Origin: Acidobacteriota bacterium
Lineage (GTDB): Bacteria > Acidobacteriota > Terriglobia > Terriglobales > Acidobacteriaceae
Reading direction: 5' to 3'
Assembly (NCBI GenBank): GCA_023410055.1
Contig: JAEYQK010000022.1
Coordinates: 16,297 to 80,296 of the forward strand
Length of the DNA stretch: 64,000 bases
The position numbers and the translations under genes are program-made. The notes beneath the pieces are model-generated. The model saw only the letters and a list, made by a program, of their open reading frames with translations, was not told the DNA's origin and did not search any database. Numbering within the stretch: the stretch's first letter is position 1; every line of letters begins with the position of its first letter. Positions 42,762 through 51,892 of the stretch are shown here, piece by piece.

Positions 42762-43532
42762 CTAGCGCGACACACCCTCGAGCGGGGAGCTAGCTGTCGC
42801 ATATAGCCTCTTGGGCATGCGACCAGCGCAATACGCATTGCGGCCCGCCAGTACGGCGTGTTTCATTGCCTCCGCCATCAGGACGGGATCTTGTGCACCG
42901 GCAATGCCCGTATTCATAAGAACAGCATCGTATCCGAGTTCCATGGCTAGGGCCGCATCGGAAGCGGTGCCCACACCGGCATCGACGACCAGAGGAACCT
43001 CGGTAAGGAGCTCGCGAATGATGCGCAGATTGGCCTGATTCTGGATGCCAAGGCCGCTACCGATTGGCGCGCCAAGGGGCATCACCGCACTCGCTCCGGC
43101 GTCGATAAGGCGACGCGCAACTACAATGTCATCAGAGGTATACGGTAGAACTGTAAACCCTTCCTTTACTAGAACACGGGTGGCCTCCACTGTTGCCTGG
43201 ACGTCAGGATAGAGCGTCTTCTGGTCACCAATGACTTCGATCTTTACCCAGTCAGACAGACCAACCTCACGGGCCAGACGTGCTGCTCGGATAGCTTCGT
43301 CGGCGGTATAGCAACCTGCGGTATTCGGCAACAAGAAGTACTTCTTCGGATCAATGAAATCAAGTAGCGATTCTTTGCTACGGTCGAGGTTTACACGGCG
43401 AACTGCAACGGTGACCATCTCAGCACCGCTGGCCTCAATAGCTTGGGCGGTTTCTTCGCCGGACTTGTACTTCCCAGTGCCGACAATGAGGCGGGAGCGA
43501 AACGACTTACCTGCAATTACGAGCGAGTCCAT
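42762..43532 (-). CDS. thiG: Thiazole synthase
   Basis: A 256-residue ThiG. The Schiff-base lysine is K97 in DWVKIEVIGD; LIVGTGKYKSG (15-25), LPNTAGCYTADEAI (68-81) and APIGSGLGIQNQ are family signatures. It forms the thiazole phosphate of thiamin from DXP, ThiS thiocarboxylate and dehydroglycine. ATG 43532 gives the usual family N-terminus; ATG 43586 would add 18 residues. No ThiS, ThiO/ThiH or ThiF lies beside it and no TPP riboswitch was seen in the short upstream gap. Confidence 0.93.
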   Translation of the reverse strand: MDSLVIAGKSFRSRLIVGTGKYKSGEETAQAIEASGAEMVTVAVRRVNLDRSKESLLDFIDPKKYFLLPNTAGCYTADEAIRAARLAREVGLSDWVKIEVIGDQKTLYPDVQATVEATRVLVKEGFTVLPYTSDDIVVARRLIDAGASAVMPLGAPIGSGLGIQNQANLRIIRELLTEVPLVVDAGVGTASDAALAMELGYDAVLMNTGIAGAQDPVLMAEAMKHAVLAGRNAYCAGRMPKRLYATASSPLEGVSR

Positions 43533-43627
43533 AGAGTTTATTGTAGCCGGAACCACGGCATTAGTAACATCGTCGCTTTCAAACATACTTTCAGAATGGT
43601 TGAAACAGTGTTAGTTTGCAGTCATTC

Positions 43628-44182
43628 ATGCTTGAATTCATGGAAGAAGAGTGGCACCCCACCTCACGCATAGGCATAGCGTGCTGGCTCGTGTTCTACC
43701 TGCTGTTCATCATCTATGCTGCCCTGAATAAGGACGGGTTCCTCTTCATTGACACCGCCAATCTCGTGGTTCACGAGGGTGGACATCTGCTGTTCGCGTG
43801 GTTTGGCGAGACCATCTCTCTCTGGGGAGGTACAGTTCTGCAGTGGACTGTTCCGGCCTTGTTGGCGGCGTACTTCTTCTCGCAACGCCAGGTGTACGGC
43901 TTTGTATTCTGCGCCTTCATCTTCTTCGAGAACTTCCTGTACACGGCCACGTACATGGCGGACGCCCGTGCCCAGGTGCTTCCACTTGTTACAGTCGGGG
44001 ATCCAGATGCTTCAGGGCATGACTGGTTCAACATCTTCTCAAGCCTTGGTTTGTTACAGTACGACACGAAGATTGCGGCCGTTGTGCGCCTTGCCGGGTG
44101 GGCAGGGATGATGGGCACCGTCACGTGGCTCGCTCTTAGGACTAGAGGGCAAGCAGTTCCGCTCAATGATCGGCAGGAATAG
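43628..44182 (+). CDS. Small membrane protein with HEGGH metallopeptidase-like motif
   Basis: About 184 residues with five or so hydrophobic segments. The motif VVHEGGHLLF puts HExxH at residues 49-53, next to a membrane segment, as in site-2-protease-like M50 enzymes. FFENFLYTATYMADARAQVL (about 104-123) and GHDWFNIFSSLGLL (about 134-147) are further polar patches in hydrophobic surroundings that could supply a third metal ligand. I recall similar unnamed acidobacterial proteins, but no function. Start uncertain: ATG 43628 or 43640, neither with a clear ribosome site. Divergent from thiG. Confidence 0.65.
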   Translation: MLEFMEEEWHPTSRIGIACWLVFYLLFIIYAALNKDGFLFIDTANLVVHEGGHLLFAWFGETISLWGGTVLQWTVPALLAAYFFSQRQVYGFVFCAFIFFENFLYTATYMADARAQVLPLVTVGDPDASGHDWFNIFSSLGLLQYDTKIAAVVRLAGWAGMMGTVTWLALRTRGQAVPLNDRQE

Positions 44183-44302
44183 AGGAGAGCTGGCCCTTAT
44201 GTGCATGCACCTCCGTAACGTGCACCATCGCCAGTGCAAAGTTATCTTCTTACGGAACTGATAAGTTGACTCTGCACGTGCTCGAAGAAGGCGAACTCGG
44301 CG

Positions 44303-44977
44303 GTGCTGGAAAAACTCACTAGCGGGGTGTTGCACATATCAGGTGCTACAGGACTGCGTTTCGTCCGTTCAACCTTTTGGGAACGCGTTAGGCTCCTGTG
44401 GCTCTTCCGCAACTTCAAGATACTGCAGCGACACGCCCTTCCTGATCGTCAACAGCGATGGATCGAGTCAATGTGTGGCGCGCGACTCACAGGTTACGCG
44501 AGCAGCATTGAGCGCGAGATCGCTTGCGTAATTGGAACGATCATTGTCTCGGAGCCTTCCGGCCGTTCTGGGAAGGACGAACGACGAATGGCGCCGCGCT
44601 TGCCACTTCCGTTTGAGGTTCGATATGGAAGCGGAACAGAGCTGACATTCGGTCAGGGCTGCGATTTGTCTGAGACCGGCGTTGCCTTCGAGGGTCCGCG
44701 CGTGTTTCCGCTAGGAAGCGAGATCACTGTTCATTACAGGCTGGGGTCGAATGCGCGCGATTCCTGGACGCGCACCCGAGCGATCGTGCGAAATTGTGCT
44801 GGCAAGCACATGGGCGTCGAGTTTTGTATCATCCACCCGCGTGACCGTGCCCAACTACGTGAATTGACCCGTCCGGTGCAACCAGAAGCAAAGCCCGAGA
44901 CACTCTCGGTCGCGGCGTCAACTGAGCGGCTCGAGTGCGATCCCATCCCCAACAACTGCGGTCCTTGCGCCGAGTAG
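44303..44977 (+). CDS. PilZ-domain protein (possible c-di-GMP receptor)
   Basis: A 224-residue protein. The C-terminal PilZ domain (about 94-195) has both c-di-GMP binding motifs intact: RMAPR (R95, R99) and DLSETG (D121, S123, G126), followed by VHYRLGS and GVEFCII. The N-terminal 90 residues (STFWERVRLLWLFRNFKILQ) are unassigned and look helical. It probably links c-di-GMP to motility or envelope functions. The start is GTG 44303. The last 60 bases overlap the 3' end of the MFS gene on the opposite strand. Confidence 0.8.
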   Translation: MLEKLTSGVLHISGATGLRFVRSTFWERVRLLWLFRNFKILQRHALPDRQQRWIESMCGARLTGYASSIEREIACVIGTIIVSEPSGRSGKDERRMAPRLPLPFEVRYGSGTELTFGQGCDLSETGVAFEGPRVFPLGSEITVHYRLGSNARDSWTRTRAIVRNCAGKHMGVEFCIIHPRDRAQLRELTRPVQPEAKPETLSVAASTERLECDPIPNNCGPCAE

Positions 44978-46147
44978 GCCGCAGACCAACGTTAGTGCGC
45001 TGATTGCAGCTAAGAGTCCCACGCAAGCGGGCCAGCCACCCTTTGCCCAGAACCACGCCGGCAGCGTCGCTCCGATACTTCCACCAATGTAATAGAACGT
45101 CACATACAGCCCGGCGGCGGACGATCGCGCCCGACCTGCAACACGTCCGGTCTGTACGGTTCCGGCGGATTGAGAGACGAAGACGCCCGACGAGAACAGG
45201 GCCAGACCGGTGATGACAATTGGGAGCGAGTGAAACAAAGTCAACATCAGGCCGGCGAGGCTCAGGGCCAGCGCGAGAATGGCGGTCTTCTGGAATCCCT
45301 TCCGGTCAAGAAATCGGCCCGCCAGCGGAGTAATGACGCAGCCCAATAGGTAGACGAAGAAGATGCTGCCCAGCGCAGCGGAGCTGAGGCTGAAGGGCGG
45401 GCGCGCCAGATAGAAGTTGGCGTAGGTGAAAACGCCGACAAGGGAGAACAGAACGGTGAAGCCCATCCCGAAGATGGCCACGAGGCGTGGGTTTCTGAGA
45501 TGCGCCCAGGCGTCACGGAGCGAGCCAAAGACGTGGGGGGCTCGGACGAAATTCTGAGCTTTTGGCAGCCAGGCGCGAACCGCGAATGCTCCGGCCAGGT
45601 CAAGCGCCCCGAGAATGATGAAGACTAAACGCCAGTGTCCGTGAGTAGCGACCATTCCGGCGATGAAGCGGCCGAGGAACCCTCCAAAGACAGTGCCGGT
45701 AACGTAGGCTGACATGACGGATCCGGCGCGGTCCGAAAATTCTTCGTTTATATAGGCCATCATCACGGCGATGATGCCGGGCACGAAGAGTCCCTGGGCG
45801 AAGCGCCAGAAGATCAGCGCATGCAGGCTACCGGAAGTGGCGGCAAGGATGGTCGGGACGGCTACTCCGAAGAGTGCAGGTACGATGACCTTCTTGCGGC
45901 CGATAGTCTCGGCCAACATTCCGATGATCGGTGCCATGATCGCCACGGCGAGCGTAACGGCACCTATTGTGAGTGCGACCTCAACCTCAGAGGCGTGATA
46001 GAGACTCTGTAAAAAGGGAAGCAGTGGCTGCGTGCAATAAACGTTCAGAAACGTGCACGCCCCCGCGATCATCGCCGCGACTATGGCGCGATGAGTCGGC
46101 TTTGCGGATACGTCGTTGCTGATCGTTGTGGTTACTTCCGAACCCAT
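44918..46147 (-). CDS. Major facilitator superfamily transporter
   Basis: A 409-residue MFS permease with about 12 hydrophobic segments. The loop 2-3 motif GMLAETIGRKKVIV (about 76-89) is the MFS signature, repeated in weaker form as GRFLDRKGFQ in the second half. FLNVYCTQPLLPFLQ resembles the YnfM-type drug/arabinose efflux group. It starts two bases after the decarboxylase gene ends, so it is cotranscribed and may export the amine product. That pairing suggests a decarboxylase-exporter unit; direction of transport is inference. Confidence 0.84.
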   Translation of the reverse strand: MGSEVTTTISNDVSAKPTHRAIVAAMIAGACTFLNVYCTQPLLPFLQSLYHASEVEVALTIGAVTLAVAIMAPIIGMLAETIGRKKVIVPALFGVAVPTILAATSGSLHALIFWRFAQGLFVPGIIAVMMAYINEEFSDRAGSVMSAYVTGTVFGGFLGRFIAGMVATHGHWRLVFIILGALDLAGAFAVRAWLPKAQNFVRAPHVFGSLRDAWAHLRNPRLVAIFGMGFTVLFSLVGVFTYANFYLARPPFSLSSAALGSIFFVYLLGCVITPLAGRFLDRKGFQKTAILALALSLAGLMLTLFHSLPIVITGLALFSSGVFVSQSAGTVQTGRVAGRARSSAAGLYVTFYYIGGSIGATLPAWFWAKGGWPACVGLLAAISALTLVCGLLGARTAVVGDGIALEPLS

Positions 46148-46149
46148 CT

Positions 46150-47610
46150 CTACAGCTCAGATCCCAGTCTCTGCAGTAATTGCCACACTCGTTGGACGTC
46201 GTCCCGTGTGGTGGCGAGATTGCCAATCGCGACACGCAGGACATAGTGGCCGTTCAGAGCAGTATGCGAGATAAACACCTCTCCGGTAGCGTTCGCGCGC
46301 TCCAGCAGAGCCTTGTTCTGCTCGTCTGTGCCCTTGAACCGGAAGCACACGACGGAGAACGGGGCGGGAGCCACACGCTCGAACTGCGGGTGGGCATCGA
46401 TCTGGGATGCCAGTTCCTGTGCCCAGGCAATCTGATTCCGCAGCATCTGCTGGATAACGTCGCGTCCAAAGTAGCGCAGCAGAAACCAGAACTTGAGCGA
46501 GCGGAAGCGGCGTCCTAGCGGAACTCCGTAGTCCATGAGGTTGATCGCACCCGGGTCGGGAGCCGTGCGCAGATACTCGGGTACAAGAGAGAATGCGCGG
46601 CGCAGGATATCCGGGCGACGCGTGTAGAAAGCACTTAGATCTACAGGCGTGAATAGCCACTTGTGGGGATTCGTCACTAGCGAGTGCGCGCGTTCGACGC
46701 CGTTGAAAATGTGGCGGTGCTCGGGGAGAATCGCGGCTGCACCGGCATAGGCAGCGTCAACGTGGAGCCACAAATTGTATCGCTCTGCGATGTTCGCAAT
46801 TTCAGCCACTGGATCAACACTCGTCGACGACGTCGTACCAACGGTCGCAACGACACAGAATGGCTTCTTTCCATCCGCAATGTCGCGCTCTATGGCTTCG
46901 GCCAGAGCCGAGGTGTTCATGCGAAAGTCGGCGTCGGCAGGGATCTTCCGAACGCTCTTCTGCCCGATGCCAACGGCAATGGCGCCCTTTTCAACCGACG
47001 AGTGCGATTCGACGGAGGTGTAGAGCGTCAGGTTGGGATGCGCTCCGTTCTCGCGCGCATCGGGATCGGCCATCTCGCGAGCGGCGGCAATCGCGTGCAT
47101 CGTGCTAACCGAGGCTGTGTCGTAGATGATCCCCATGAAGTCATCAGGCAATCCGAGCCACTGACGGTACCAGCCTAGAGTCACTTTCTCGAGTTCTGCC
47201 ACAGCAGGAGACGTCAGCCAGTGCAGACCATTAGTGTCCAGTGCAGCGGCAATCATTTCGGCAATGATGGCCGGGGTGGAACCCGTGCACGAGAAGTAGG
47301 CCATGAAGCGCGGATGATTCCAATGGGTAACCGCGGGCATTACCAGTTTGTTGAAATCCTTGAAGATTGCCTCAAAAGATTCGCCTTTGTCGGGAGCCAA
47401 AGAGGGAAGTGAGTCCATGAGCTCACCGGGTTTCACTCGTGGTAGCACGGGGAACTTACGCGTGTTCTCAAGGTATTGTGCCACCCATTCGACCGCTTCG
47501 TGACCTGCGCGGCGAAAATCTTCAACGTAAGACTGATAATTTTCAGGGCTGTCGGCTGGCGTCGAGATGCTTCTCTTCGTGGCGGTTCCATCCGCATCTT
47601 TGCTGGTCAT
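46150..47610 (-). CDS. Group II PLP decarboxylase (aromatic-L-amino-acid decarboxylase-like)
   Basis: A 486-residue decarboxylase. The PLP lysine is K317 in TNPHKWLF, with D285 in HVDAAYAG and a His in YTSVESHSSVEKGA stacking on the ring. HPRFMAYFSCTG and DTNGLHWLTSPA are aromatic-decarboxylase signatures (DOPA/tryptophan/phenylalanine type). It would produce an aromatic amine such as tryptamine, tyramine or phenethylamine from the amino acid. The MFS gene follows by two bases. Start ATG 47610. Confidence 0.88.
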   Translation of the reverse strand: MTSKDADGTATKRSISTPADSPENYQSYVEDFRRAGHEAVEWVAQYLENTRKFPVLPRVKPGELMDSLPSLAPDKGESFEAIFKDFNKLVMPAVTHWNHPRFMAYFSCTGSTPAIIAEMIAAALDTNGLHWLTSPAVAELEKVTLGWYRQWLGLPDDFMGIIYDTASVSTMHAIAAAREMADPDARENGAHPNLTLYTSVESHSSVEKGAIAVGIGQKSVRKIPADADFRMNTSALAEAIERDIADGKKPFCVVATVGTTSSTSVDPVAEIANIAERYNLWLHVDAAYAGAAAILPEHRHIFNGVERAHSLVTNPHKWLFTPVDLSAFYTRRPDILRRAFSLVPEYLRTAPDPGAINLMDYGVPLGRRFRSLKFWFLLRYFGRDVIQQMLRNQIAWAQELASQIDAHPQFERVAPAPFSVVCFRFKGTDEQNKALLERANATGEVFISHTALNGHYVLRVAIGNLATTRDDVQRVWQLLQRLGSEL

Positions 47611-47846
47611 CTTTGATTGTCTCCGAAGTTCATTTTAGCAGTGCCCGCAAGCGGATTACTCTGACCCAGTGCACCACATTCCGTGCAAACCCGACAGGGG
47701 TGCGTGAATAGGCGATTCCAGAGACATACCTGCATGGTTATTCACAGCGATGGTGGAAAACTCGGGAACATATGGTTCATCGAAAAGCCTTAGCGCAAAG
47801 GACTCGACGGGGACGCGGAACAATCAGCTAGATAAGAGGCAGGAAC

Positions 47847-47923
47847 TGGCGTCCCTGGGCCGATTCGAACGGCCGACCTACCGCTTAGGAGGCGGTTGCT
47901 CTATCCATCTGAGCTACAGGGAC
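47847..47923 (-). tRNA. tRNA-Arg (anticodon CCU)
   Basis: Read on the minus strand: acceptor GTCCCTG/CAGGGAC, D arm TAGCTCAGATGGATAGAGC, anticodon arm ACCGC-CTCCTAA-GCGGT with anticodon CCT, T arm GGCCG-TTCGAAT-CGGCC, discriminator G and an encoded CCA. The total is 77 bases. It reads AGG codons. Such tRNA genes are frequent integration targets, but no integrase lies beside this one. Confidence 0.97.
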
Positions 47924-47985
47924 GCGCAAAGAGAAGGTTAGCACAGTGTCGGCGGCCAGTGTGTGTTGATTTCTGAACTAGCCAA

Positions 47986-48000
47986 GGCGGGTCACCCGCC
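47986..48000. repeat. GC-rich hairpin between tRNA-Arg and the AI-2E transporter gene
   Basis: GGCGGG pairs with CCCGCC around a TCA loop. It may end transcription from the transporter gene (minus strand), but no T-run follows. Confidence 0.4.
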
Positions 48001-48080
48001 CTATATCCGAGTCTATGCTCCACCGAAGGCAGTTAGCGCGCGGCTTCGGGTGGTCGGGGCAGAGTTTTGTCGGGGCAGGA

Positions 48081-49175
48081 CTAGGCAGCGCGGCTGTCAT
48101 CTGTGGCGCTCACGATCTCCGCGGCAGGAGTAGCGACCGGAGCGGATGATTCGTAAGTCTGCCAGCGTCGCCAGAAGATGCGCGCTGTGGCCATCAACGG
48201 TATGGATAGATAGACGCCAATAATGCCGCCAATCTCGGCCCCGGCAAGTACCCCGAAGAGGGCCAGCAAGGGGTGAAGCTCAACCTGAGAACCCATTATT
48301 CGCGGGGAGTTGACGTAGTCTTGGAGTCCACGCCATATCGCCAGAAAAATGACCAAGATAACGACATGCTTGTAGGCTGTTCCGATTGCTACGCCGACGA
48401 TCAAGAACGCAGCTATCAGCGGACCGACGATGGGGATAAACTCAAGAAAGCCTGCTATCACTCCCAGCACGTACCCGTATTCAACGCGCATGACGGTCAG
48501 AACGATGCTGAATACGACGCCCGTTAGAGCCGCAAGAATCAATTGAGCTCGGATAAAATGTGCGAGCATCATGTGTACGTCTTCGATGACACCATGAACC
48601 AACTCGCGTTGGCGCCGCCGTTCAAATGCCCCGAGTGCTGCTGAAGTGAATCGAGCGGCATCCTTGAGAAAGAACACCGCAAGGATCGGGATCAGTACAA
48701 TCCACCACGCATTTTTTCCAATGCTTGCCAGGCGAGTAGCGAACTCGCGAGTGATATGGGTGATCGTGTCATTGTGGCTGGCAAGAAACTGCTGCACCCT
48801 CTGGATGGTCTCGCGGCTCCAGCCATGCTGCGATCCCAGTTGCCACGCGATCTGACCCGAGCCGATCTTGCCGTAGAGTGTAGGAAGAGTTTCTGCCAGT
48901 GTCTCTGCCTCTCGGACCAAGTTGGGTCCGATGAACACGAACAGAACACCGAGACCGGCAAAAATCCCCGCGTATACAAGTGCAATAGCCTTTCCACGAG
49001 AGCCCTTTAGGTGTGTGCTGACAATTCCAACCAGGGGTTCGATCAGATAGGCAAAGAAGATGGCGAAGAGAAATGCAATTAGAGTGTTACGCGCAGCATA
49101 AAGGAAACCCAGGAATGCTGCGAGTACAACAATGGTACTAACTACGCGGATTGTCCGTTGATCTATGAGTGGCAA
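48081..49175 (-). CDS. AI-2E family transporter (PerM-type)
   Basis: A 364-residue membrane protein of the AI-2E/UPF0118 family. The family core is clear: GFLEFIPIVGPLIAAFLIVG (about 252-271), then LQDYVNSPRIMGSQVELHPL (about 295-314) and GGIIGVYLSIPLMA. Some relatives export autoinducer-2 or act as Na+/H+ antiporters; function here is unknown. The start appears to be TTG 49175 with a poor ribosome site. Downstream of the aroK unit on the same strand, 65 bases away. Confidence 0.86.
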   Translation of the reverse strand: MPLIDQRTIRVVSTIVVLAAFLGFLYAARNTLIAFLFAIFFAYLIEPLVGIVSTHLKGSRGKAIALVYAGIFAGLGVLFVFIGPNLVREAETLAETLPTLYGKIGSGQIAWQLGSQHGWSRETIQRVQQFLASHNDTITHITREFATRLASIGKNAWWIVLIPILAVFFLKDAARFTSAALGAFERRRQRELVHGVIEDVHMMLAHFIRAQLILAALTGVVFSIVLTVMRVEYGYVLGVIAGFLEFIPIVGPLIAAFLIVGVAIGTAYKHVVILVIFLAIWRGLQDYVNSPRIMGSQVELHPLLALFGVLAGAEIGGIIGVYLSIPLMATARIFWRRWQTYESSAPVATPAAEIVSATDDSRAA

Positions 49176-49240
49176 TCTGAGTTTGGGATGTCGTCTGCCG
49201 TCCCTCGGTTGCAGGCCACTCCGAGCGCTATTCCGAAGGC

Positions 49241-49999
49241 CTAGTCGCGAATGACCTCTGTTGATTCAGAGGGTATAACGATCTTCACGAGTTTCATGTT
49301 CTCGTCGAGGAAGCAAGTCCACTCGTCGCCTTCAAAAACCAAGCTAAAGCAATCCAGTGTCTTCTCGACCCCTCGTATGGTTGCCTTCTCTTTGCCCTTG
49401 TATTCAGCCGTAATCACCGCCGACGTGTGTTGGCGTGGAACTAAGGCACCAAATTGAGTCCTAGGCATCGTGCAGTCGGAGGTGATTGTTGACCCGCATG
49501 ACTGGGCCATATAGCGCCAGATCAAGATTTCTCGATGGCTAAACATATAGTCATCCAGCACCGCTGTTGCCGGAGTAAGCAGAAGAGTGATGGTCTGAGG
49601 TTTTTCAGGCTCATCAGGCGTTATACTCTCTACCAAGAATTCGCCTGATATATCGACTACTAGTTGCCCTTTTCCAGGGTTCTTCTCGCTCCAAGAATAG
49701 TGTCGGAAATCGCCATTTGGCGCTACCCGCAACTCGGCGCTTTGGGCCACCTTTTCTCCAGCATCAGTCTTGAACTCTGACTGTACGACGCTGAAACTGT
49801 TGGACTGCTCGATTCGAAACGTCTCGGTTGCCACGCGCTTTTGTTGGACGTAAATACCAAAAGAACCAGAGTCAACCACCTTTGTCTGTGCCTTGGAGGA
49901 ATTCTGCGGGGACTTCTTCCCGGCGAAACAGATCGAGGCTGAACACACAACAAAAACTACGATAAGCGCAATAGTGCTTTTGGTTCTAAGGACGTGCAT
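49241..49999 (-). CDS. Exported protein of unknown function
   Basis: A 252-residue protein with a signal peptide (TIALIVVFVVCSASICFA, about 9-26). No known family was recognised. The mature part is beta-rich (SGSFGIYVQQKRVATETFRI, GDFRHYSWSEKN, LVVDISGEFLVESI). ATG 49999 follows GAGG; an upstream TTG is rejected. It overlaps the aroK stop by 14 bases, so translation is coupled. The AQSCGSTITSDC segment could hold a disulfide. Confidence 0.6.
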   Translation of the reverse strand: MHVLRTKSTIALIVVFVVCSASICFAGKKSPQNSSKAQTKVVDSGSFGIYVQQKRVATETFRIEQSNSFSVVQSEFKTDAGEKVAQSAELRVAPNGDFRHYSWSEKNPGKGQLVVDISGEFLVESITPDEPEKPQTITLLLTPATAVLDDYMFSHREILIWRYMAQSCGSTITSDCTMPRTQFGALVPRQHTSAVITAEYKGKEKATIRGVEKTLDCFSLVFEGDEWTCFLDENMKLVKIVIPSESTEVIRD

Positions 50000-50576
50000 G
50001 GAGATCCTCAATTCTACCGGTGAACATATCTAGGATTTCTCGTGCTACAGCTTCTATTTGCTTTCCCGTCGTGTCAACGCGAAAAGTGGCTCTTAAATAG
50101 TGTTCCCGCCGAATGTCGTACAAAGATTCAAATCGTTCTTGATCTTGGAAGAGTGGGCGTGCCTCGGCTGCGAGTCTGCAGCGCTCACGCAGTTCGCTCA
50201 GCGGTGCGTCCAAAAATACAACAGGAAGACCCGCTTGCCCGATCAATAGCTCATTTTCGAGTTCAGCATAGGCGCCGCCACCGAGGGCGACGACTGCGCG
50301 ACAACCAGCAAGTACTTCGCCCAGCACTTGCCGCAAAGCACGGGTTTCCATCTCTCGGAAAGCAACTTCGCCGCTTTCACGAAAGATCTCCGGGATCGAG
50401 CGCCTTTCGCGGGCAACGATTCGGTCGTCGAGATCGATGAAACCCCATCCCAGGTCTGCGGCAAGCTGCCGTCCGACGGAACTCTTGCCGGCTCCCATGA
50501 AACCAATGAGTACCAGAGCAGAGAGTGGGCGTCCCGAACTTCTATTTGCGGGATTCAGGGTTGAGCAGTCAGCCAT
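49986..50576 (-). CDS. aroK: Shikimate kinase
   Basis: A 196-residue kinase. The Walker A loop is GFMGAGKSSVGRQLA (25-39), the shikimate-binding Asp lies in FIDLDDRIV, Arg in FRESGEVAFREME and the GGG loop in VALGGGAY. The lid Arg is in AARPLF-like AEARPLFQ. It phosphorylates shikimate in aromatic amino acid synthesis. Coupled to the exported protein gene downstream, an unusual partner. Confidence 0.93.
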   Translation of the reverse strand: MADCSTLNPANRSSGRPLSALVLIGFMGAGKSSVGRQLAADLGWGFIDLDDRIVARERRSIPEIFRESGEVAFREMETRALRQVLGEVLAGCRAVVALGGGAYAELENELLIGQAGLPVVFLDAPLSELRERCRLAAEARPLFQDQERFESLYDIRREHYLRATFRVDTTGKQIEAVAREILDMFTGRIEDLHARP

Positions 50577-50694
50577 TGCACTGCTTGATAGTGTTGCATA
50601 GATCGTTGTTTTGGCAAGTACTTACGCAGGAACTACAGCGATCAAAGTGCGGAAGTAAGGGGAGTAGCTAGGACTGGACCTTTCAAAAGACGAA

Positions 50695-50982
50695 TCAGTG
50701 AATACGCGGCACTATTCCCAGACGCTTGGATCCTAGAAGACGCCTCCCGGGCCCGATAGGGCGCACCAAACCTTCTTTTTCCAGATTCTTCTCAATACCA
50801 TTCCAGACTCTGGGGCTAGGATCCTCCATCGGCACCAACAGCTTCGCGGCTTCGGCAATGTACTTCAGGTCAGCAACCAAGTCCGAGCAAATCGGGCACG
50901 ACTTCAGGTGCGCTTCTTGTTCGGCATCACCGCCGCTCTCGATGATGTACGGCAGAACCTTTTGAAATTCCGCACAAGTCAT
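50695..50982 (-). CDS. Zinc-finger anti-sigma factor
   Basis: A 95-residue protein with the ZAS motif HLKSCPICSDL (about 25-35, HxxxCxxC), preceded by MTCAEFQKVLPYIIESGG. No membrane segment is present, so it should be a soluble anti-sigma factor, possibly redox- or metal-sensitive through the Cys pair. It lies 33 bases downstream of the ECF sigma gene, the standard cognate arrangement. Ribosome site GGGGAGAG. Confidence 0.85.
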   Translation of the reverse strand: MTCAEFQKVLPYIIESGGDAEQEAHLKSCPICSDLVADLKYIAEAAKLLVPMEDPSPRVWNGIEKNLEKEGLVRPIGPGRRLLGSKRLGIVPRIH

Positions 50983-51015
50983 TGTGTCTCTCTCCCCAAC
51001 AGCAGTATCTGCTCC

Positions 51016-51621
51016 TCAGTGTCTCGCGGCCCTTTCGGCTCTACTCAGTTTGAGGAGATCGCGTAGCTTCATGCGGGCTTTATGCAACTGGGACTTGCTG
51101 TTTCCGATGCTGCAGCCCATCATCTCGGCTATTTCATTATGTTCGTATCCTTCGATGTCGTGCAGCACAAAAATGATGCGATAGCCCGGCGGCAAACTCT
51201 CAATCGCTCGTTCCAGGTTCACCCTGTCGATCGACCCGGCGAGCACGTTGTCGCGAGCACCGATATCCTTTTTGGGCCCATCTTCTTGCTGAGGCTCCAT
51301 GCTCTCTTCGAGCGAAACTTCGGGCAGACCTTTCTTTCGCAGGTGCATCAGCACGACGTTTACCGCCAGCCGATGCAGCCACGTAGAGAAGGCCGACTCT
51401 CCGCGGAAAGTACTGATTTTGCGGTAGAGTTGCAAGAACGCTTCCTGTGTGAGGTCCTCCGCCTCGGCGGTGTTTCCGGTCATGCGAAGACACAACGAAT
51501 AAACGCGTCGTTTGTGGAGACCATACAGAGCCTCGAAACACTCCGCGTCACCCTGCTTTGCCCTGTCGATCGCCTCTGCTTCCGTGATCCCAGTGGCCAG
51601 TATTTTCTTTGCTGTAGTCAA
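51016..51621 (-). CDS. ECF-type RNA polymerase sigma factor
   Basis: A 201-residue sigma factor. Region 2 is YSLCLRMTGNTAEAEDLTQE plus AFLQLYRKISTFRGESAFSTW (about 40-80); region 4 is LPPGYRIIFVLHDIEGYEHN with EIAEMMGCSIGNSKSQLHKA (about 140-180). A short acidic linker joins them. It belongs to the RpoE-like ECF group. The next gene is its probable anti-sigma factor. A possible -10 (ATAATA on plus, TATTAT on minus, 51706-51711) lies about 85 bases upstream. Confidence 0.93.
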   Translation of the reverse strand: MTTAKKILATGITEAEAIDRAKQGDAECFEALYGLHKRRVYSLCLRMTGNTAEAEDLTQEAFLQLYRKISTFRGESAFSTWLHRLAVNVVLMHLRKKGLPEVSLEESMEPQQEDGPKKDIGARDNVLAGSIDRVNLERAIESLPPGYRIIFVLHDIEGYEHNEIAEMMGCSIGNSKSQLHKARMKLRDLLKLSRAERAARH

Positions 51622-51838
51622 TGTTCTCTATTGAGCCCGCAATTGGATAGATGCGGCGAAGTAGCTGTATTGTTGTATTCCCCGGGGCGCAAGCGCGAAG
51701 TGTGCATAATACACCACGAGGTGCGTTGCAGGAATCCGAAACGTGCTGCGTTTGGATATGATGCCCATCAGAGCGACGTAGCGACAAATTCGTGTGCCAA
51801 AGCCACTGACGAACGTTCGGTATGCTAGTGCGGTTCAC

Positions 51839-51847
51839 TGGTATAAT
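51839..51847 (+). promoter_or_regulatory. Extended -10 promoter for the receiver-domain gene
   Basis: TGGTATAAT carries the TGn extension and a consensus TATAAT. No good -35 is present, as is usual for extended -10 promoters. It lies about 45 bases before the ATG. Confidence 0.6.
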
Positions 51848-51892
51848 CGGGGCCTGTGGGATGTTCTACCCCCGTTGTTTTAGGAGTGCTGA

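Noticed and set aside
42762..43640. TPP riboswitch before thiG
   Set aside because: The upstream gap is too short and no thi-box sequence was seen.
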